A DNA stretch of 64,000 bases from Rossellomorea vietnamensis (GTDB lineage Bacteria; Bacillota; Bacilli; Bacillales; Bacillaceae_B), in assembly GCF_025398035.1 (NCBI RefSeq), contig NZ_CP104558.1, positions 1,054,001 through 1,118,000 on the forward strand. Direction: 5' to 3'. Made by a program: the position numbers and the translations under genes. Below the pieces are notes generated by a model. It saw nothing but the letters and a program-made list of their open reading frames with translations. It was not told the origin of the DNA and searched no databases. Positions within the stretch are counted from its first letter, which is position 1. Every line of letters begins with the position of its first letter. Below are positions 1 to 9,174 of the stretch, piece by piece.

Positions 1-2110
1 TCTTGACCTTTATCCCAGGCTGTATATTCTGGCTGAAAGCATATCCATTTCCAACCATATTAATCTTCAGACCGGCGATATTGGCTACCTTAAAGACATC
101 CCTTACAGACCACCCCTTCATATCGGGTATGGTAATATCTCCATCGGTTTTGATCACGACTCTTTCCCCTTCAAGAGTGGCATTTCCGCCTTGAGGAAGC
201 TGTTTGACCACTTGTGAACCATTTCCGACCACAACTGGAGTCACCCCTGCTTTTTCCAGTTCTTTTTTTGCTTCTTCCACGCTCATGTCCCTCGTTTCAG
301 GGAGTGATTGTTTCTTCAGGCTCACTTTTTCCTGAGGTTTGATGTTCAGGTACTTTAAGCTGTTTTGCATGACGGGATTGAAGACCGCAGAGACCGGATC
401 CGATCCGATTTCAGTCGGTTCGAGTTCAGGCTGTTGGACCCCGACATACACGATTAACTGAGGGTCGTCGATAGGGGCCATACCCATAAAGGAGAAAAGA
501 TAATTTTCCTTTCCGACCATATAACGGCCATTCGATGGATCAGGTATCTGACCCGAACCGGATTTACCGCCGACACGATATCCTTCTATCGCAAACTTCT
601 GTCCTGTACCATGTTCAGATGTGACAGTCGTCTCCAGGTATTCCCTCGTCTTAATCGCTGTTTCCTTTGTGATGGGGCTTCCTGAAACTTCAGGCTTCGT
701 CTCTTTGATGACTTTTTTTGTATTGGGATCGACGATCTTTGAAATGACATAAGGCTTCATCATTTTCCCATCATTGGCAATCGCCGACTCCGCCTGAATC
801 ATTTGAAGCGGTGTGACGGTCGTACCTTGACCGAAAATGGTCGTGTATTTTTCAATCGGGTAATGATACAAGATCGAACCCGATGCCTCATTTGGCAGTC
901 CTACGTCTGTCGCTTCACCAAATCCAAAATCATGTAAATAGTTTTCATATTTCTTGAATCCGATTTTATCCAATAGGTTGGCAAATGCAACATTGGAAGA
1001 TCTTTGAACGCCTTCAAGGAAGGTAATTGTTCCCCAACCTTCTCCTCCATTGTGATCCCGGATCGGGTTTGGAACATTTTCCACATAATACTTACCAGAT
1101 TCATAGGTTTCATTCGGATTGAACTTACCTTCATTCACTGCAGCTGCAAGGGAAAAAGACTTCATCGTTGAGCCTGGTTCATACGTATCTTCAACGATGA
1201 TGTTGGTCCAGTTATCCAGGAGCCCCTCTCTTGTATCCGGGTGGAAGGTAGGCCTTTGGCTCATGGCAAGAATCTTCCCTGTTTTCGGGTCGGATACGAT
1301 CGCAAACATTTTCTTGGGCTTGTATTTTTTTTGGACTTCATTCATTGCTTCTTCCAGGAAGGTTTGGATCTTCTTATCGATGGTCAGGTATAGGTCATCC
1401 CCATCTTCAGGCGGTGTAACATGTTCGTCTGAATTCGGCAGGAGATAGCCCCACACATCACTCTTATAAGAAACAGACCCATCCTTGCCTTTCAATACAT
1501 CATTGAAACTTGCTTCCACTCCCATTTTACCCACGGTCGTAGAATCCCCTTCGTCGTCGGTTTTTTTCTGAGCAAACCCGATAAGATGGGAGGCGAAGGA
1601 GCCGTTAGGATAAAATCGCTTCGCTTCCTTCCTGAATGTAACGCCGGGGATATCTTCTTCTTTAATGTCGAGCATCATCTGATGGGATAAATCTCTTCCT
1701 GCAGCACCGAATTCAACTTGATAGGGACCTTTTTTGTTTAAGCGGTCATAAATGTCACTTTCCTTCATATCAAGATACTTTGCGAGGACTTTGGCCGTTT
1801 TTTCAGGGTCTGTCACATGCTTGGGTTTCTTTGGATCACTGGTGATACTTGGATCTAATATCGCAACCAGTGTATAGGCGGATGTATCCTCTGCGATGAC
1901 TTCCCCTTTCCCGTCAAAGATGGTTCCTCTATGTGCTTCTAAGATATGACTTTTAATATATTTTTTTGCCGCTTGTGATGCCAGGACCTTCCCTTCCGCT
2001 TCTCCCGTGACCTGAATGGTGACGAAGCGGACCATTAATACAAAAAAGAGCAAGCCGAAAATCCCGAAAAGGATGGCTGCCCCTATGTTCATACTTGGCC
2101 TTTTTTTCAT
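1..2110 (-). CDS. pbpB: Penicillin-binding protein 2B (division transpeptidase), 3' end beyond window
   Basis: Class B PBP of the divisome that cross-links septal peptidoglycan. My reading of the minus strand gives about 703 codons from an ATG at 2110, still open at the window edge. It has a short cytoplasmic tail, one membrane anchor (about residues 9-31), a PBP-dimer domain, then the transpeptidase domain with the catalytic STMK motif near residue 314, an SSN motif in QRSSNVA, and KSGSG as the third motif. At least one C-terminal PASTA repeat follows (KQSLPETRDMSVEEAKKEL onward). The start overlaps the ftsL stop as TAATG, implying translational coupling. The gene is truncated only by the window. 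Confidence 0.96.
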   Translation of the reverse strand, partial: MKKRPSMNIGAAILFGIFGLLFFVLMVRFVTIQVTGEAEGKVLASQAAKKYIKSHILEAHRGTIFDGKGEVIAEDTSAYTLVAILDPSITSDPKKPKHVTDPEKTAKVLAKYLDMKESDIYDRLNKKGPYQVEFGAAGRDLSHQMMLDIKEEDIPGVTFRKEAKRFYPNGSFASHLIGFAQKKTDDEGDSTTVGKMGVEASFNDVLKGKDGSVSYKSDVWGYLLPNSDEHVTPPEDGDDLYLTIDKKIQTFLEEAMNEVQKKYKPKKMFAIVSDPKTGKILAMSQRPTFHPDTREGLLDNWTNIIVEDTYEPGSTMKSFSLAAAVNEGKFNPNETYESGKYYVENVPNPIRDHNGGEGWGTITFLEGVQRSSNVAFANLLDKIGFKKYENYLHDFGFGEATDVGLPNEASGSILYHYPIEKYTTIFGQGTTVTPLQMIQAESAIANDGKMMKPYVISKIVDPNTKKVIKETKPEVSGSPITKETAIKTREYLETTVTSEHGTGQKFAIEGYRVGGKSGSGQIPDPSNGRYMVGKENYLFSFMGMAPIDDPQLIVYVGVQQPELEPTEIGSDPVSAVFNPVMQNSLKYLNIKPQEKVSLKKQSLPETRDMSVEEAKKELEKAGVTPVVVGNGSQVVKQLPQGGNATLEGERVVIKTDGDITIPDMKGWSVRDVFKVANIAGLKINMVGNGYAFSQNIQPGIKVK

Positions 2111-2478
2111 TATTGTTCAACAACCTTAACGTTCTTTTCTTTCAAGTTAAGTCCAAGTTCCTTTGCTTTTTCGAGAATACGCTCATACGTACTTAGTTCA
2201 CTTACTTGAAGTTTCAGGTCAGTGTTCGCCTTTTCCTGCTTTTCAATGGTCGTTTCTACGTGCTGTACCTCTTTGTTGACATCATAGATGGCTGCCTGGG
2301 TCGAAACAATTTGAACCGCCAGGATACAAAATACCATTGCGAAGACGGCCACAAGGATCTTCTCACCCGGTGTGACAACGGACCTTCTTTCTTCATTCAG
2401 ACGCTTGGGTTTGGCTTGAACGGACTGATAGGATTTCTCAACATTTTGCTGCTCATACTTTCTCGCTAAGTTACTCAA
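2110..2478 (-). CDS. ftsL: Cell division protein FtsL
   Basis: 122-residue bitopic membrane protein of the divisome that works with DivIC/FtsB and PBP2B. It shows a basic cytoplasmic N-terminus rich in Lys/Arg, one hydrophobic helix at about residues 41-60 (EKILVAVFAMVFCILAVQIV), and an extracytoplasmic coiled coil with heptad-like spacing through residues 70-110. It lies 25 bases downstream of rsmH and shares one base with pbpB. The low sequence conservation of FtsL means the call rests mainly on topology and its place between rsmH and pbpB, which is diagnostic. Confidence 0.93.
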   Translation of the reverse strand: MSNLARKYEQQNVEKSYQSVQAKPKRLNEERRSVVTPGEKILVAVFAMVFCILAVQIVSTQAAIYDVNKEVQHVETTIEKQEKANTDLKLQVSELSTYERILEKAKELGLNLKEKNVKVVEQ

Positions 2479-2503
2479 AATTCTCCCTCCTGTTTCCTTC
2501 TTT

Positions 2504-3439
2504 TTATATATTTTTTTCTGCGATTCTCAATTTAGCCGACCTGGCTCGATTATTTTCTTCCAACTCTTCTTTGCTCGGCAGGATCGGTTTTCTCGTTACA
2601 AGTTTAAGTTCTGCTTCATATCCTTCCGGGATAATGGGTAATCCCGGTGGCAGGTCCGGCCCTGATGCTTTTTCTTTGAACATCGTTTTACAAATCCGGT
2701 CTTCTAAAGAATGGAACGTAATGACACTCACTCTTCCACCCTTATGCAGAAGGCCTATGGCTTGTTCCAACGAATCCTCGAAGGCCCCAAGCTCATCGTT
2801 GACGGCAATTCGGATCGCTTGAAAGACCCTTTTGGCAGGATGACCACCCTTTCGTCTTGCAGGTGCCGGAATCCCTTCCTTGATCAGTTCTACCAATTCA
2901 CCTGTCGTTTCGATTGCTTTCACTTCGCGTGCCGCTTCAATCTTCCTTGCAATCTGCTTCGAAAATTTTTCTTCACCATACCGGTAAAAGATTCGGACCA
3001 GATCTTCAAACGACCAATGGTTGACGACATCATAAGCACTTACTTCGCCTTGTAAGTCCATTCTCATATCCAGAGGCGCATCGTGGTGATAACTAAAGCC
3101 CCTTTCTGGAGTATCCAGCTGAGGAGATGACACACCCAGATCGTAAAGAATCCCATCCACACTATGTACTCCGAGATGTTCAAGTTCTTCCTTGATATGC
3201 CGGAAATTTGATTGAACGAATGTCACCCTGTCCTGATAAGCTGCAAGCTTTTCTTTCGCATGGTTGATGGCCGTTTCATCCTGATCGAAGCAATAAAGAT
3301 GCCCCTCGGACGAAAGCTTTCCGGCCAGGTACTCACTATGACCCGCCCCGCCTAACGTACAATCCACATAGACTCCATCTTCCTTGATAGCCAGTCCATC
3401 TACGGTTTCTTTCAATAATACAGTTGTATGTTTAAACAT
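2504..3439 (-). CDS. rsmH: 16S rRNA (cytosine-1402-N4)-methyltransferase RsmH
   Basis: 311-residue SAM-dependent methyltransferase (MraW) that modifies C1402 of 16S rRNA in the decoding centre. The SAM-binding segment is at the N-terminus ([14 protein letters not shown]), and conserved family motifs follow: [22 protein letters not shown] and, late, [10 protein letters not shown]. The length is normal for the family. The ATG at 3439 begins [11 protein letters not shown], the canonical start. It sits between mraZ and ftsL in the dcw cluster and is probably transcribed from the mraZ promoter. Confidence 0.97.
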   Translation of the reverse strand: MFKHTTVLLKETVDGLAIKEDGVYVDCTLGGAGHSEYLAGKLSSEGHLYCFDQDETAINHAKEKLAAYQDRVTFVQSNFRHIKEELEHLGVHSVDGILYDLGVSSPQLDTPERGFSYHHDAPLDMRMDLQGEVSAYDVVNHWSFEDLVRIFYRYGEEKFSKQIARKIEAAREVKAIETTGELVELIKEGIPAPARRKGGHPAKRVFQAIRIAVNDELGAFEDSLEQAIGLLHKGGRVSVITFHSLEDRICKTMFKEKASGPDLPPGLPIIPEGYEAELKLVTRKPILPSKEELEENNRARSAKLRIAEKNI

Positions 3440-3477
3440 GTTGACTTCACCTTTCCAATCGAACGTTTTGTGGTGGG

Positions 3478-3909
3478 CTATATATCAAACCCCACCATAT
3501 TCTCTGCAAGCTCAGCAAATGAATCTTCAGACTGTGTGAAATAGTCTTCCCATAATGATTTACTCCAAATCTCAATTCGATTGGAAACTCCTAAAATAAT
3601 GCATTCTTTATCCAATTGTGCATAATTCACAAGTGTAGCAGGAATATTCACCCTTCCCGTTTTATCCAGTTCACTCTCGGTTGCCCCCGAGAAGAAAAAT
3701 CGAGTGAAGGCACGGGCATCTTTTTTCGTAAGCGGCAGGGCTTTAAGCTTTTCCTCAAGGGATCGCCATTCATCCATGGGGTAACCAAATAAGCACTGAT
3801 CAAGTCCACGGGTGATGACAAATGAATCCCCGAGATGATCACGGAACTTGGCAGGTACGATTAAACGGCCTTTATTATCAATGTTATGTTGATATTCGCC
3901 CATGAACAT
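3478..3909 (-). CDS. mraZ: Transcriptional regulator MraZ
   Basis: 143-residue MraZ/AbrB-fold DNA-binding protein that regulates its own dcw operon in other bacteria. Two SpoVT-AbrB-like half-domains are visible, each with the family signature: [13 protein letters not shown] near residues 11-23 and [12 protein letters not shown] near 87-98. I chose the ATG at 3909 (MFMGEYQHN), the usual family start. A longer in-frame ATG at 3924 adds only MGAVH, whose bases form the G-rich ribosome-binding region. Three 10-bp-phased repeats upstream (3940-3964) look like its own operator. Confidence 0.95.
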   Translation of the reverse strand: MFMGEYQHNIDNKGRLIVPAKFRDHLGDSFVITRGLDQCLFGYPMDEWRSLEEKLKALPLTKKDARAFTRFFFSGATESELDKTGRVNIPATLVNYAQLDKECIILGVSNRIEIWSKSLWEDYFTQSEDSFAELAENMVGFDI

Positions 3910-3939
3910 ATGCACTGCCCCCACTTTCTAACACAAATG

Positions 3940-3964
3940 TACCACATCCCCCCACTTTTCTCCA
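3940..3964 (-). promoter_or_regulatory. MraZ-type operator: three phased TGGNN repeats
   Basis: On the minus strand the sequence reads TGGAG, 5 bases, TGGGG, 5 bases, TGGTA, a 10-bp period placing all repeats on one helix face, about 30-55 bases upstream of the mraZ start. MraZ of other bacteria is known to bind tandem TGGGN-like repeats with 5-bp spacers in its own promoter, so autoregulation is inferred. Confidence 0.6.
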
Positions 3965-4072
3965 CTCTTTTCTATATTCTTTCCCAGCAAAATATTTCCT
4001 CTATTTTTCATTAGTGTTTTTCCTGCTTTTAAAGACAAATTTCCAAGGTTGAATTTTGTCTTTAAACAACAG

Positions 4073-4117
4073 AAAAAGGACCAAATTCGCATATCAAAAC
4101 GAATTTGGTCCTTTTTT
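4073..4117. terminator. Bidirectional intrinsic terminator after bshC
   Basis: Perfect 17-bp stem AAAAAGGACCAAATTCG (4073-4089) with its complement at 4100-4116, flanked by A and T runs. It separates bshC transcription from the mraZ promoter region. A second, weaker hairpin (AAAGACAAA with TTTGTCTTT, 4031-4063) lies between it and the MraZ repeats. Confidence 0.85.
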
Positions 4118-4128
4118 ATATTGACTGA

Positions 4129-5748
4129 TCAGATATAGATCACTTTATGAGTGCCATCAAAGGAATAATCCAGAGAGGTCAAGTCCCTTATGAAAGTGGG
4201 GCCGTATTTGTTCAGGAAGTAGAGGACATTCCACGTTCTTTCCTGTGGTCCTTCATTTGGTCTGATACTGTTTTCCACTTTCGTGAATTGGGTGAAGATC
4301 AAGGAGTGCTTATCTTTTAACGCTTTGTCAATTTTTTTTCTTAAATAATCGAACTGACCATGGTGGAATTCAAGATTCTTATCAAGGATCGGATTTAACC
4401 CTTGATCGATCGAGACGGCCAGTTTACGGATTTCCTCATATCGGCGGTCGAGTTCATCCTGAATGCTTTTCATTTCCTTTTCTATCCCTGGACGCTCAAG
4501 AGATTTCCAAAAGGCATCCCTGGCAGTTGTTACCCCTTCTGTAATCACTCCGTGAAGGGATAGTTGGAGGTCTTGGATCCTTTTATTTATCTCCCTTTCC
4601 ACTATGGTGATATTTAATCGCGGCACGACGGGAGGCATCTTCAAGTCTACATATTCAAACGCTCTTTTCAATTCTCCCCAGTAGGCTATTTCACCGGGTC
4701 CCGCGATAAACGCCAGGTTCGGGAATAACCATTCCTGCATCATCGGCCTTGTGACGACATTATTGCTGAATGATTCAGGGCTTTTCTCCAAAATGGATAA
4801 TAACTCAACGGAAGAGTATGTGTTTCCGCTATTTTTTTCAAAAAACGTATCCCCATCCCGATCTAACAACGCCCTCTCATTCTGAATCTGAAGAAAAAGA
4901 TTGGCGGCAGTGGGAGAGATCTCCAGCTGAGTATGAAAACCACTTTCTCGTATGTCACGCTGTTGCAGAAGGACCGCATCCGTAATCGACTGGCTGTTTT
5001 CAATCAGATGACGAAAGTGTGCCGCTTCCAGCTTTCTTAGCGGAGGGTGGGAGGAATCGATGACCAGTAATCCGAAATCCTTGAATAGACTCATGACGAT
5101 ATGGGCAAAGAAGCGGACGATCGACTCTTCCTCATCGATCATCTGATGAAGCTCCACCGAAAGCTGTTTTGAATGTTCCGTTTCGCCTAAAGCGACGAGA
5201 ATGTCATCAAGCCATTTCTTCATCACTGAGTTGGAATACGTTATATGAGAGGTCATCTTTTTGTCCAATACTCTCTCGGGATACCCCACCTTTTCAAGCT
5301 TTGATCCTTTTTCAACGTATATATGATTTACTTCCTGATAATCGTGATCTTCACCTGCTATCCAAAAAACCGGTACAACCGGGTGCCCCAACCGCGCTTC
5401 CTGCTGCCTGGCCAATTGGATGACTGAAATGATTTTATGTATGGTATAAAGAGGACCTGTCAAAAGACCAGCCTGTTGACCCGCCACGACGGTAACCGCA
5501 TTATCCCTCAGTTTCTCAAGTGCCTCTTCTACTTTGTCGGAAGAAGGCAGGCCTTTCATATAGGAAGAGATACATTCTGAGAGACCCTCCCTAGGGAAAG
5601 TACGTGACCCTAAATCCTCCATCCGTTCCTCGTAAACGGCTGGTTTATTGATATTATAATGAAAAAAAGAAGTGACAGGCTCTTCTTGTTTTAAATATTT
5701 AGACGCAAATTGATTTATTGCTGGAATGTTTAAGCTTTCCAATTCCAT
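4129..5748 (-). CDS. bshC: Bacillithiol biosynthesis cysteine-adding enzyme BshC
   Basis: 539-residue cytosolic enzyme (YllA family) assigned to the last step of bacillithiol synthesis, adding cysteine to glucosaminyl-malate. Recognisable family segments are TVVAGQQAGLLTGPLYTIHK, PVFWIAGEDHDYQEVNH and FIAGPGEIAYWGELK, followed by a coiled-coil helical region at about residues 385-470. I chose the ATG at 5748 (MELESLNIPAINQFA), preceded by an AAAAGGAG ribosome-binding site. The longer in-frame extension to 5805 is not conserved-looking. Its place next to panE and mraZ matches other bacilli. Confidence 0.95.
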   Translation of the reverse strand: MELESLNIPAINQFASKYLKQEEPVTSFFHYNINKPAVYEERMEDLGSRTFPREGLSECISSYMKGLPSSDKVEEALEKLRDNAVTVVAGQQAGLLTGPLYTIHKIISVIQLARQQEARLGHPVVPVFWIAGEDHDYQEVNHIYVEKGSKLEKVGYPERVLDKKMTSHITYSNSVMKKWLDDILVALGETEHSKQLSVELHQMIDEEESIVRFFAHIVMSLFKDFGLLVIDSSHPPLRKLEAAHFRHLIENSQSITDAVLLQQRDIRESGFHTQLEISPTAANLFLQIQNERALLDRDGDTFFEKNSGNTYSSVELLSILEKSPESFSNNVVTRPMMQEWLFPNLAFIAGPGEIAYWGELKRAFEYVDLKMPPVVPRLNITIVEREINKRIQDLQLSLHGVITEGVTTARDAFWKSLERPGIEKEMKSIQDELDRRYEEIRKLAVSIDQGLNPILDKNLEFHHGQFDYLRKKIDKALKDKHSLIFTQFTKVENSIRPNEGPQERTWNVLYFLNKYGPTFIRDLTSLDYSFDGTHKVIYI

Positions 5749-5836
5749 ATGAATTACTCCTTTTCTAGCTCTTGATATCCTAACGATGAGTATATCATTC
5801 CACATAAGGAAAAGGAAAAAACTTGCCTGCTGAATT

Positions 5837-6223
5837 TTAATACAGTTCCAGGATTCGGAGGACGAGGCCCGTGATCATCAATGTGATATAGGCAGTAAAA
5901 AACAAAAGGAAGTTCACCCGCCAGAATCCTCTGAGCACTTTTGGGTAGTCGATCTCCCCCTTGGCTTTCCAATACATGACGGCAAACAGCACGCCGATTG
6001 AACAGATCACAATAAATATGAGCCACAGATATGATGTCCTCCATATGGCAATGACAATGAAATGAACAGATACAATCAAGAGAAATGTCGTAATATCAAT
6101 GGCGATATGCACAGCTCTCCGGTGACTCTTTAAAATTTCCTTAGCAAGAATAAAACTGATGAAATACCCCAAAAATGGAATCATAACGAAAATGGCAATG
6201 ATCGTCGAAAAAATGGAAGCCAT
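5837..6223 (-). CDS. DUF3397 family membrane protein
   Basis: 128-residue integral membrane protein with about four hydrophobic helices (residues 3-25, 38-58, 63-82, 104-125) and short loops. It matches the DUF3397 proteins that sit between panE and bshC in many Bacillus genomes; function unknown. The start has a strong G-run ribosome-binding site (GGGGGGATAAAATG). The panE stop codon ends one base upstream, so the two are almost certainly co-transcribed. No catalytic motif is visible. Confidence 0.8.
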   Translation of the reverse strand: MASIFSTIIAIFVMIPFLGYFISFILAKEILKSHRRAVHIAIDITTFLLIVSVHFIVIAIWRTSYLWLIFIVICSIGVLFAVMYWKAKGEIDYPKVLRGFWRVNFLLFFTAYITLMITGLVLRILELY

Positions 6224-6224
6224 T

Positions 6225-7121
6225 TTATCCCCCCAGACCTTCTCTTTCTATTCCTTTAACTAATTTGTAAAGTAGATTCATGATGGGTACAAAATGGTGT
6301 TCTTTTTGGGCTTTGTCCAGAAGGACGCCAATGATCGATTCAATTTCCGTCCTTCTTTGTGATTCTATGTCTTTTAACATGGAAGATCTGTTTTGATATG
6401 TATTCCGGCAGATATCGACTACTTTTTCGAAGGAAATATTTCCTTTCATTTGAGGAAATAAGAGAAGCATCTCGTTGAATAAATCCTTCTGTAATTTATG
6501 GAAATATGGGTTTTCAACAAGCTTACCGTTCGTCACACCCGTTAAAGCTGTGAGCGGGTTGATTGATACATTGACGAATAACTTAGTCAGAAGCATTTTC
6601 TCGAAGTCTTTCCGGATTGAAAACCGGAAGGAATCAGTACTCTTTAATACTATTTCTTCTATCACATGCCAATTCCCTCTAATTAACGCAATATTCGTCT
6701 CGGCTTCCCCTAAGTGATGAACGGCGGCGTCATTTTCCTTCATGGCCCCGTGATCCACCGAGCCCGCGATCAGATGCCGATGAGGTAATGATTTCACCCA
6801 ATCAACATGACCAATTCCATTTTGAACAAACAGAAGGGGCACGTGAGCTCCTAGTTCGACGAGTCCCTGCCTAAGTAACGGGAGATCATATTCCTTTACT
6901 GCCACAATCACAACGTCGAATTCCTTCTGCGTTTCGGTTTCTTGTACGGCTCCTACCCTGGTTGTGATGGCCGACCCTTCTTTATAGATGGTTACCCCAT
7001 TTTCCGATAGTGAACGGACTTGAGACTCCCTCCTGACGATCAGGGTTACATCAAATAACCGGCCCAGATAACCCGCAAATAAGAGGCCGACCGCTCCTCC
7101 TCCAATGATTCCAATTTTCAT
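6225..7121 (-). CDS. panE: 2-dehydropantoate 2-reductase
   Basis: 298-residue NADPH-dependent ketopantoate reductase of pantothenate (CoA precursor) synthesis. The N-terminal Rossmann motif is IGIIGGGAVGLLFAGYLG. The conserved lysine region is LLTKLFVNVSINPLTALTG, and the late acidic catalytic position lies in RRTEIESIIGVLLDKA. I chose the ATG at 7121, which follows AAGGAG at good spacing; the longer in-frame start at 7154 is unlikely. It is syntenic with B. subtilis ylbQ. Another KPR-family substrate cannot be excluded, but the position favours PanE. Confidence 0.9.
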   Translation of the reverse strand: MKIGIIGGGAVGLLFAGYLGRLFDVTLIVRRESQVRSLSENGVTIYKEGSAITTRVGAVQETETQKEFDVVIVAVKEYDLPLLRQGLVELGAHVPLLFVQNGIGHVDWVKSLPHRHLIAGSVDHGAMKENDAAVHHLGEAETNIALIRGNWHVIEEIVLKSTDSFRFSIRKDFEKMLLTKLFVNVSINPLTALTGVTNGKLVENPYFHKLQKDLFNEMLLLFPQMKGNISFEKVVDICRNTYQNRSSMLKDIESQRRTEIESIIGVLLDKAQKEHHFVPIMNLLYKLVKGIEREGLGG

Positions 7122-7211
7122 ACAAACTCCTTCTTTTTCATCGTTTACGAACATTTTACCAAATTTTTCTGAATGAGAAAACGATTATAGGCAGAAAGAA
7201 TCAATCCCTTT

Positions 7212-7245
7212 CGAAAGAAAGGGCCCGTCCCAAAGGAACGAGCCC
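7212..7245 (-). terminator. Likely intrinsic terminator of the acyl-CoA carboxylase operon
   Basis: On the minus strand GGGCTCGTTCC and GGGACGGGCCC pair (with two G-U pairs) around a short loop, followed by CTTTCTTTC. It lies directly after the carboxylase stop codon. Confidence 0.55.
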
Positions 7246-7260
7246 GGCAATGATATGTCC

Positions 7261-8802
7261 TTATACAGGATATACTGGATGTTTTCTTTCACTGAACGTG
7301 ACATCCTTTGTCTCATAAAGCTTATAACGCTGGATCAATACGGATCGTAATTCATTCGGGGCGGTGATTTCATCTACAATTAATTCAGAAGCCAATTTAT
7401 AAATGTCGATATGCTCTTTATATTCCTTTTGTTTTTCCTGGACATATTGAATTCTTTCTTTCGGATCTTCGATTGCCTGGATCTTGTTGGAATATACGGC
7501 ATTCACTGCCGCCTCAGGACCCATTACAGCAATTTGGGCAGTAGGAAGGGCAATACAGACATCCGGGTCGAAAGCAGGACCTGCCATGGCATATAAACCT
7601 GCTCCATAAGCTTTCCTTACGATCACAGAAATTTTCGTTACCGTTGCCGAACTCATGGCTGCTATCAATTTTGCACCGTGGCGGATAATACCCGCTCTTT
7701 CCACCTTGGTCCCGATCATGAATCCAGGTACATCAGCAAGGAACAACAAAGGAATATGGAAAGCATCGCATAATTGAATGAATTTAGCGCCCTTATCCGC
7801 GGAATCATGGAAAAGGACTCCACCCTTCACTTTCGGTTGATTGGCAATGATCCCTACTACCTTACCGTCAAGTCGCCCGAAACCTGTAATCAATTCAGGA
7901 GCGAATAGCTTTTTCATTTCAAAGAAGCTTCCTTCATCAATCAACGTATCGATGCAATCATACATATTGAATGGAGCATTTTGATGTTCAGGGATGATGT
8001 CTTCGAGAAGCTTTTCATGTTTAGGCGCAAGTCCCTCAAGCACCTTGGGCTTCTGTTGATAATTGGCCGGGAAATAACCTAAATACCTTTTCGCTTCTTC
8101 AATTGCCTCCTCTTCGGAAGCCGCAAGCAGGTCACCACAACCACTGACCGTACAATGCATTCTTGCACCGCCCATTTCTTCAAGGGTCACTTTCTCCCCA
8201 ATCACCTTTTCCGCCATCCGAGGCGAGCCAAGATACATGGACGCATTCCCATCCACCATGATGACGATGTCGCAGAATGCAGGAATATATGCTCCTCCGG
8301 CTGCTGATGGTCCAAAAAGGACACAAATCTGCGGAACCATCCCGGACATCTTCACTTGGTTATGAAATATTTTGCCTGCCCCCCGACGATTCGGGAACAT
8401 ATCTAACTGATCGGTGATACGTGCGCCTGCAGAGTCCACTAAATAAAAGATAGGCACTTTTAAATTAAGGGCCGTTTCCTGGATCCGGATGATTTTCTCA
8501 ACCGTCCTCGCACCCCAGGATCCGGCTTTGACCGTGGAATCATTGGCCATGACGCACACAGTCTGTCCCCCTACTTTTCCAATCGCGGTCACTACACCAT
8601 CAGCCGGCAAATCGTCCGCCTTATTATTGGCAAACATTCCATCTTCCTGATAATCCCCATTATCAAATAATTGTTGCAGGCGATCCCGGACAAACATCTT
8701 TTTCTGTTCTTTCAATTTCTCATGATATTTAGGCTGACCACCGGAAGCAATTCTTTCCCTTGTTTCTTCAAGAGTATTGATGATCGTTTTAGATGTTGAC
8801 AT
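7261..8802 (-). CDS. Acyl-CoA carboxylase carboxyltransferase (beta) subunit, YngE-like
   Basis: 513-residue carboxyltransferase of the propionyl-/methylcrotonyl-CoA carboxylase family, moving CO2 from carboxybiotin to an acyl-CoA. Two crotonase-like halves are seen: the N-terminal acyl-CoA site with FGPSAAGGAYIPAF, and the C-terminal half with FLADVPGFMIGTKVERAG and VRKAYGAGLYAMAG. It heads toward a terminator and follows the biotin carrier and biotin carboxylase genes in the same direction, so these form one holoenzyme. Substrate (propionyl-, acetyl- or methylcrotonyl-CoA) cannot be fixed from sequence alone; in B. subtilis the YngE set belongs to branched-chain acyl catabolism. Confidence 0.88.
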   Translation of the reverse strand: MSTSKTIINTLEETRERIASGGQPKYHEKLKEQKKMFVRDRLQQLFDNGDYQEDGMFANNKADDLPADGVVTAIGKVGGQTVCVMANDSTVKAGSWGARTVEKIIRIQETALNLKVPIFYLVDSAGARITDQLDMFPNRRGAGKIFHNQVKMSGMVPQICVLFGPSAAGGAYIPAFCDIVIMVDGNASMYLGSPRMAEKVIGEKVTLEEMGGARMHCTVSGCGDLLAASEEEAIEEAKRYLGYFPANYQQKPKVLEGLAPKHEKLLEDIIPEHQNAPFNMYDCIDTLIDEGSFFEMKKLFAPELITGFGRLDGKVVGIIANQPKVKGGVLFHDSADKGAKFIQLCDAFHIPLLFLADVPGFMIGTKVERAGIIRHGAKLIAAMSSATVTKISVIVRKAYGAGLYAMAGPAFDPDVCIALPTAQIAVMGPEAAVNAVYSNKIQAIEDPKERIQYVQEKQKEYKEHIDIYKLASELIVDEITAPNELRSVLIQRYKLYETKDVTFSERKHPVYPV

Positions 8803-8896
8803 ATTATCCCCTCCGTCGTTTTATGTAAAAATACAAGAACGGCTCATAAACAAGCCAGAAACCGCAAACGATTTCTGACTCATTGTCTTACCCGGA

Positions 8897-9112
8897 TTAT
8901 CCTTCGATTATTAGTAATACATCGCCTTCATTCACGAAGTCCCCTACATTCACTTTAATCTCTGTGACTTTCCCGGCCGCTTCAGCTTCAACAGGAATTT
9001 CCATTTTCATAGATTCGAGCATTAGAACAGTATCTCCGCTCGACACCTCTCCACCTTGTTCCACTAATACATTCAGTACCGTCCCTGCCATTGTTGATGT
9101 GATTTCCTTCAT
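8897..9112 (-). CDS. Biotin/lipoyl-attachment carrier protein of the acyl-CoA carboxylase
   Basis: 71-residue stand-alone biotin carboxyl carrier domain. The biotinylation motif ESMKMEIPV lies near residues 33-41, so the lysine in MKM is the expected modified residue. The protein is a single barrel domain without the Pro/Ala-rich linker of AccB. It is encoded between the carboxyltransferase and biotin carboxylase genes, matching B. subtilis YngHB. A 94-base spacer with a small hairpin (8851-8877, CAGAAA...TTTCTG) precedes the downstream carboxyltransferase gene. Confidence 0.9.
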   Translation of the reverse strand: MKEITSTMAGTVLNVLVEQGGEVSSGDTVLMLESMKMEIPVEAEAAGKVTEIKVNVGDFVNEGDVLLIIEG

Positions 9113-9150
9113 GATTGATTCCTCCTGTTTGTCTTCTTATGTTTGATTGA

Positions 9151-9170
9151 GGTGCGGATCATTCCGCACC
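9151..9170. other. Short perfect hairpin between biotin carboxylase and carrier genes
   Basis: GGTGCGGA-tcat-TCCGCACC, an 8-bp stem with a 4-base loop and no following T-run. Its place inside an operon suggests RNA processing or stabilisation rather than termination. Confidence 0.5.
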
Positions 9171-9174
9171 AACA

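Noticed and set aside
1..2108. Open frames on the plus strand and out-of-frame minus strand within 1-2108 (for example 1119-1448)
   Set aside because: They overlap the continuous pbpB reading frame, which carries all PBP motifs. They lack ribosome-binding sites and are shadows.
4031..4063. AAAGACAAA/TTTGTCTTT hairpin upstream of mraZ considered as a riboswitch-like leader
   Set aside because: A single short AT-rich stem next to a terminator; no conserved riboswitch elements or long leader could be recognised.
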